Both the position numbers and the translations under genes were made by a program. The notes under the pieces are model-generated. The model did no database searches and was not told the origin of the DNA. It saw nothing but the letters and a program-made list of their open reading frames with translations. A DNA stretch of 64,000 nucleotides, taken from positions 248,001 through 312,000 of the forward strand of contig MU839833.1 in NCBI GenBank assembly GCA_030411725.1, in the 5' to 3' direction. Source of the DNA: Echria macrotheca (lineage: Eukaryota; Ascomycota; Sordariomycetes; Sordariales; Schizotheciaceae). Below, one piece after another: positions 62,798 through 64,000 of this stretch (positions are counted from its first letter, which is position 1; each line of letters opens with the position of its first letter).

Positions 62798-64000
62798 ATG
62801 GAGTTCTGGAAGCGCTTCTGGGTGCTTGTCACCCGTCTCCTACACATCACCACTCTCACGGGGCTCGACGAGACAAGCCCATCGCAACATCCTCTCGGTC
62901 TGGAGGAGCCTCCTGCACCTCTCGAGCCCGAGTTCCTGCCACACGGTGGAGTGCCCTTCCCCGATGAGCCCCTTCGCTGGAGACCTCCCGGGCACAGAAA
63001 CGATGGCGGTCCAGGCCAAGACTTCATATGCGACTACACCAAAATGGGAGCTCCATGGGAGAAGTGCTCCACGGCGGAAGATCGCTCCTGCTGGCTCAGG
63101 AACCCCGAGACGAAAGAGAGATACGACATCAATACAGACTACGAACACAAAGCACCCAACGGTACAACGCGCGAATACTGGCTTACCGTGACTAACACTA
63201 CCATCACCGCCGACGGCTACCCTTTTTACGGAGCCACTGTCTTCAACGGAACTTATCCCGGACCGTGGATCCAGGCGTGCTGGGGTGATACGGTCGTCAT
63301 TCATGTCACTAACAATATCACTGCCCGCGGAGTCAGCATCCACGTGAGTACGCTTACCGTTGTTACAAAGCCTCAGGCTGATGTAACAACACACAGTGGC
63401 ACGGAATTCGGCAGTACTTCACGATGCAACATGATGGCGTGAACGGGATTACCCAATGCCCTATTGCACCAGGTGTGACGTCGACCTACAGCTGGAAAGC
63501 GGTGCAGTACGGCTCGGCTTGGTATCACTCACACTACAGCGATCAGTATGCTGACGGCTTGCTTGGCCCCCTGGTATGTGCTTCTATAGGAGTTTGTTGT
63601 TTTGTGACACTGATCAACAGGACAGACGCTTCACGGGCCGAGCTCCGGCAACTTTGATGAGGCCGCTGACATCCCGACCCTGATAACAGACTGGAGTATG
63701 TGACTACCTTTCGCTTTTCGCAATCCCAATCCGTACTCAGTGCAGTGCCAGCTATGCTCGAGATTTTTCATCGCTAACTTGACCCACAGGACACGCTAGC
63801 GTCTGGAATCACACAGATGCCGGGGAGAAGGACCTACAAGTCCAAAGCTTCTTGCTGAACGGCGTCGGCGATGTCACACAGTTCGGCACGAACAAGACAT
63901 CTGAAGTCCCGACACCATACACCCTAGTTTTCGACAAGAAGGAGACGGGTAAACGCGCGAAGCGTTACCTGTTGCGGCTCATCAACACATCGATCCAGAC
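62798..64000 (+). CDS. Laccase-like multicopper oxidase, 3' part missing at window edge
   Basis: Four exons are visible (62798-63343, 63397-63573, 63626-63695, 63790 to the edge). A hydrophobic N-terminus (MEFWKRFWVLVTRLLHITTLT) is a signal peptide or anchor. After a ~60-residue spacer come CSTAEDRSCWLRN and YDINTDYEHKAPNGTTREYWLTVTN, standard for ascomycete laccases. Copper ligands are visible: SIHWHGIRQ (type 2/3 pair) across intron 1 and WYHSHYSDQYADGLLGPL. Exon 4 continues with DLQVQSFLLNGVGD and RYLLRLINTSIQ. Ascomycete laccases oxidise phenols such as lignin fragments or pigment precursors outside the cell or in the wall. The third exon uses the second of two AG acceptors to keep frame. 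The last two copper motifs and the C-terminus lie beyond the window. Confidence 0.9.

Noticed and set aside
1..64000. tRNA, rRNA, CRISPR arrays and operon-type ribosome binding sites
   Set aside because: No cloverleaf, B-box or regularly spaced repeat array was found by eye, and the gene structure is eukaryotic.

Overview
This window looks like nuclear DNA of a filamentous ascomycete, most likely a Sordariomycete. Genes stand singly on both strands, many are cut by 47-120 bp introns with GTRNGY-type donors and CTRAY branch points, and the families are typical of Pezizomycotina: three HET-domain genes, a LaeA-like methyltransferase, an NmrA-like protein, GH54 and GH18 enzymes, an ascomycete laccase and a UstYa-type oxidase. 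I saw no rRNA, tRNA, CRISPR or prokaryotic features. Splice models are mine, built from frame, donor/branch/acceptor and family similarity recalled from memory; no search was run.

Layout. 1-9.8 kb: edge-truncated HET gene (-), secreted GH54 arabinofuranosidase interrupted by an in-frame TAG (+), small LRAT/NlpC-like gene (+), a 379 bp inverted-repeat element, cytochrome P450 (-) and secreted GH18 chitinase with CBM1 (-). 9.8-17.2 kb: NmrA-like gene (-), then a divergent pair (C-terminally anchored membrane protein (-) and trypsin-like/coiled-coil protein (+)) bracketed by a short direct repeat, and a DLH/SnoaL-type gene with a missing internal segment (-). 18.0-21.5 kb, the most unusual locus: a secreted-repeat precursor gene (-) in which each of five small phase-0 exons encodes one SKYLVG unit, head-to-head with a UstYa (DUF3328) gene (+). 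This is the minimal signature of a dikaritin/ustiloxin-type RiPP pathway. The precursor has a TAG codon inside its signal-peptide region, and only two of five units keep a dibasic KR site, so the pathway may be decaying or this assembly may carry an error.

22.5-34 kb: a multi-pass membrane protein with a 10-N gap and homopolymer sequence in one intron, an unknown protein, a TRAPPC12 homologue, a 2.6 kb gene-free stretch, a secreted double cupredoxin and an FBPase/SBPase-family enzyme. 34-51 kb: membrane-anchored HET protein, HAD-like protein with a cluster of SUMO-consensus motifs, extended SDR reductase, 704-aa CorA-like protein, EF-hand/MscS channel and LaeA-like methyltransferase. 51-64 kb: BTB protein, PPxY protein, an 814-aa charged repeat protein, a third HET gene, a 107-aa protein and a laccase running off the right edge.

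Seven copies of a roughly 125-140 bp dispersed repeat (ends TGTTAGGCC and near CAACA) lie between genes on both strands across the window. Two of them flank the membrane HET gene in inverted orientation.
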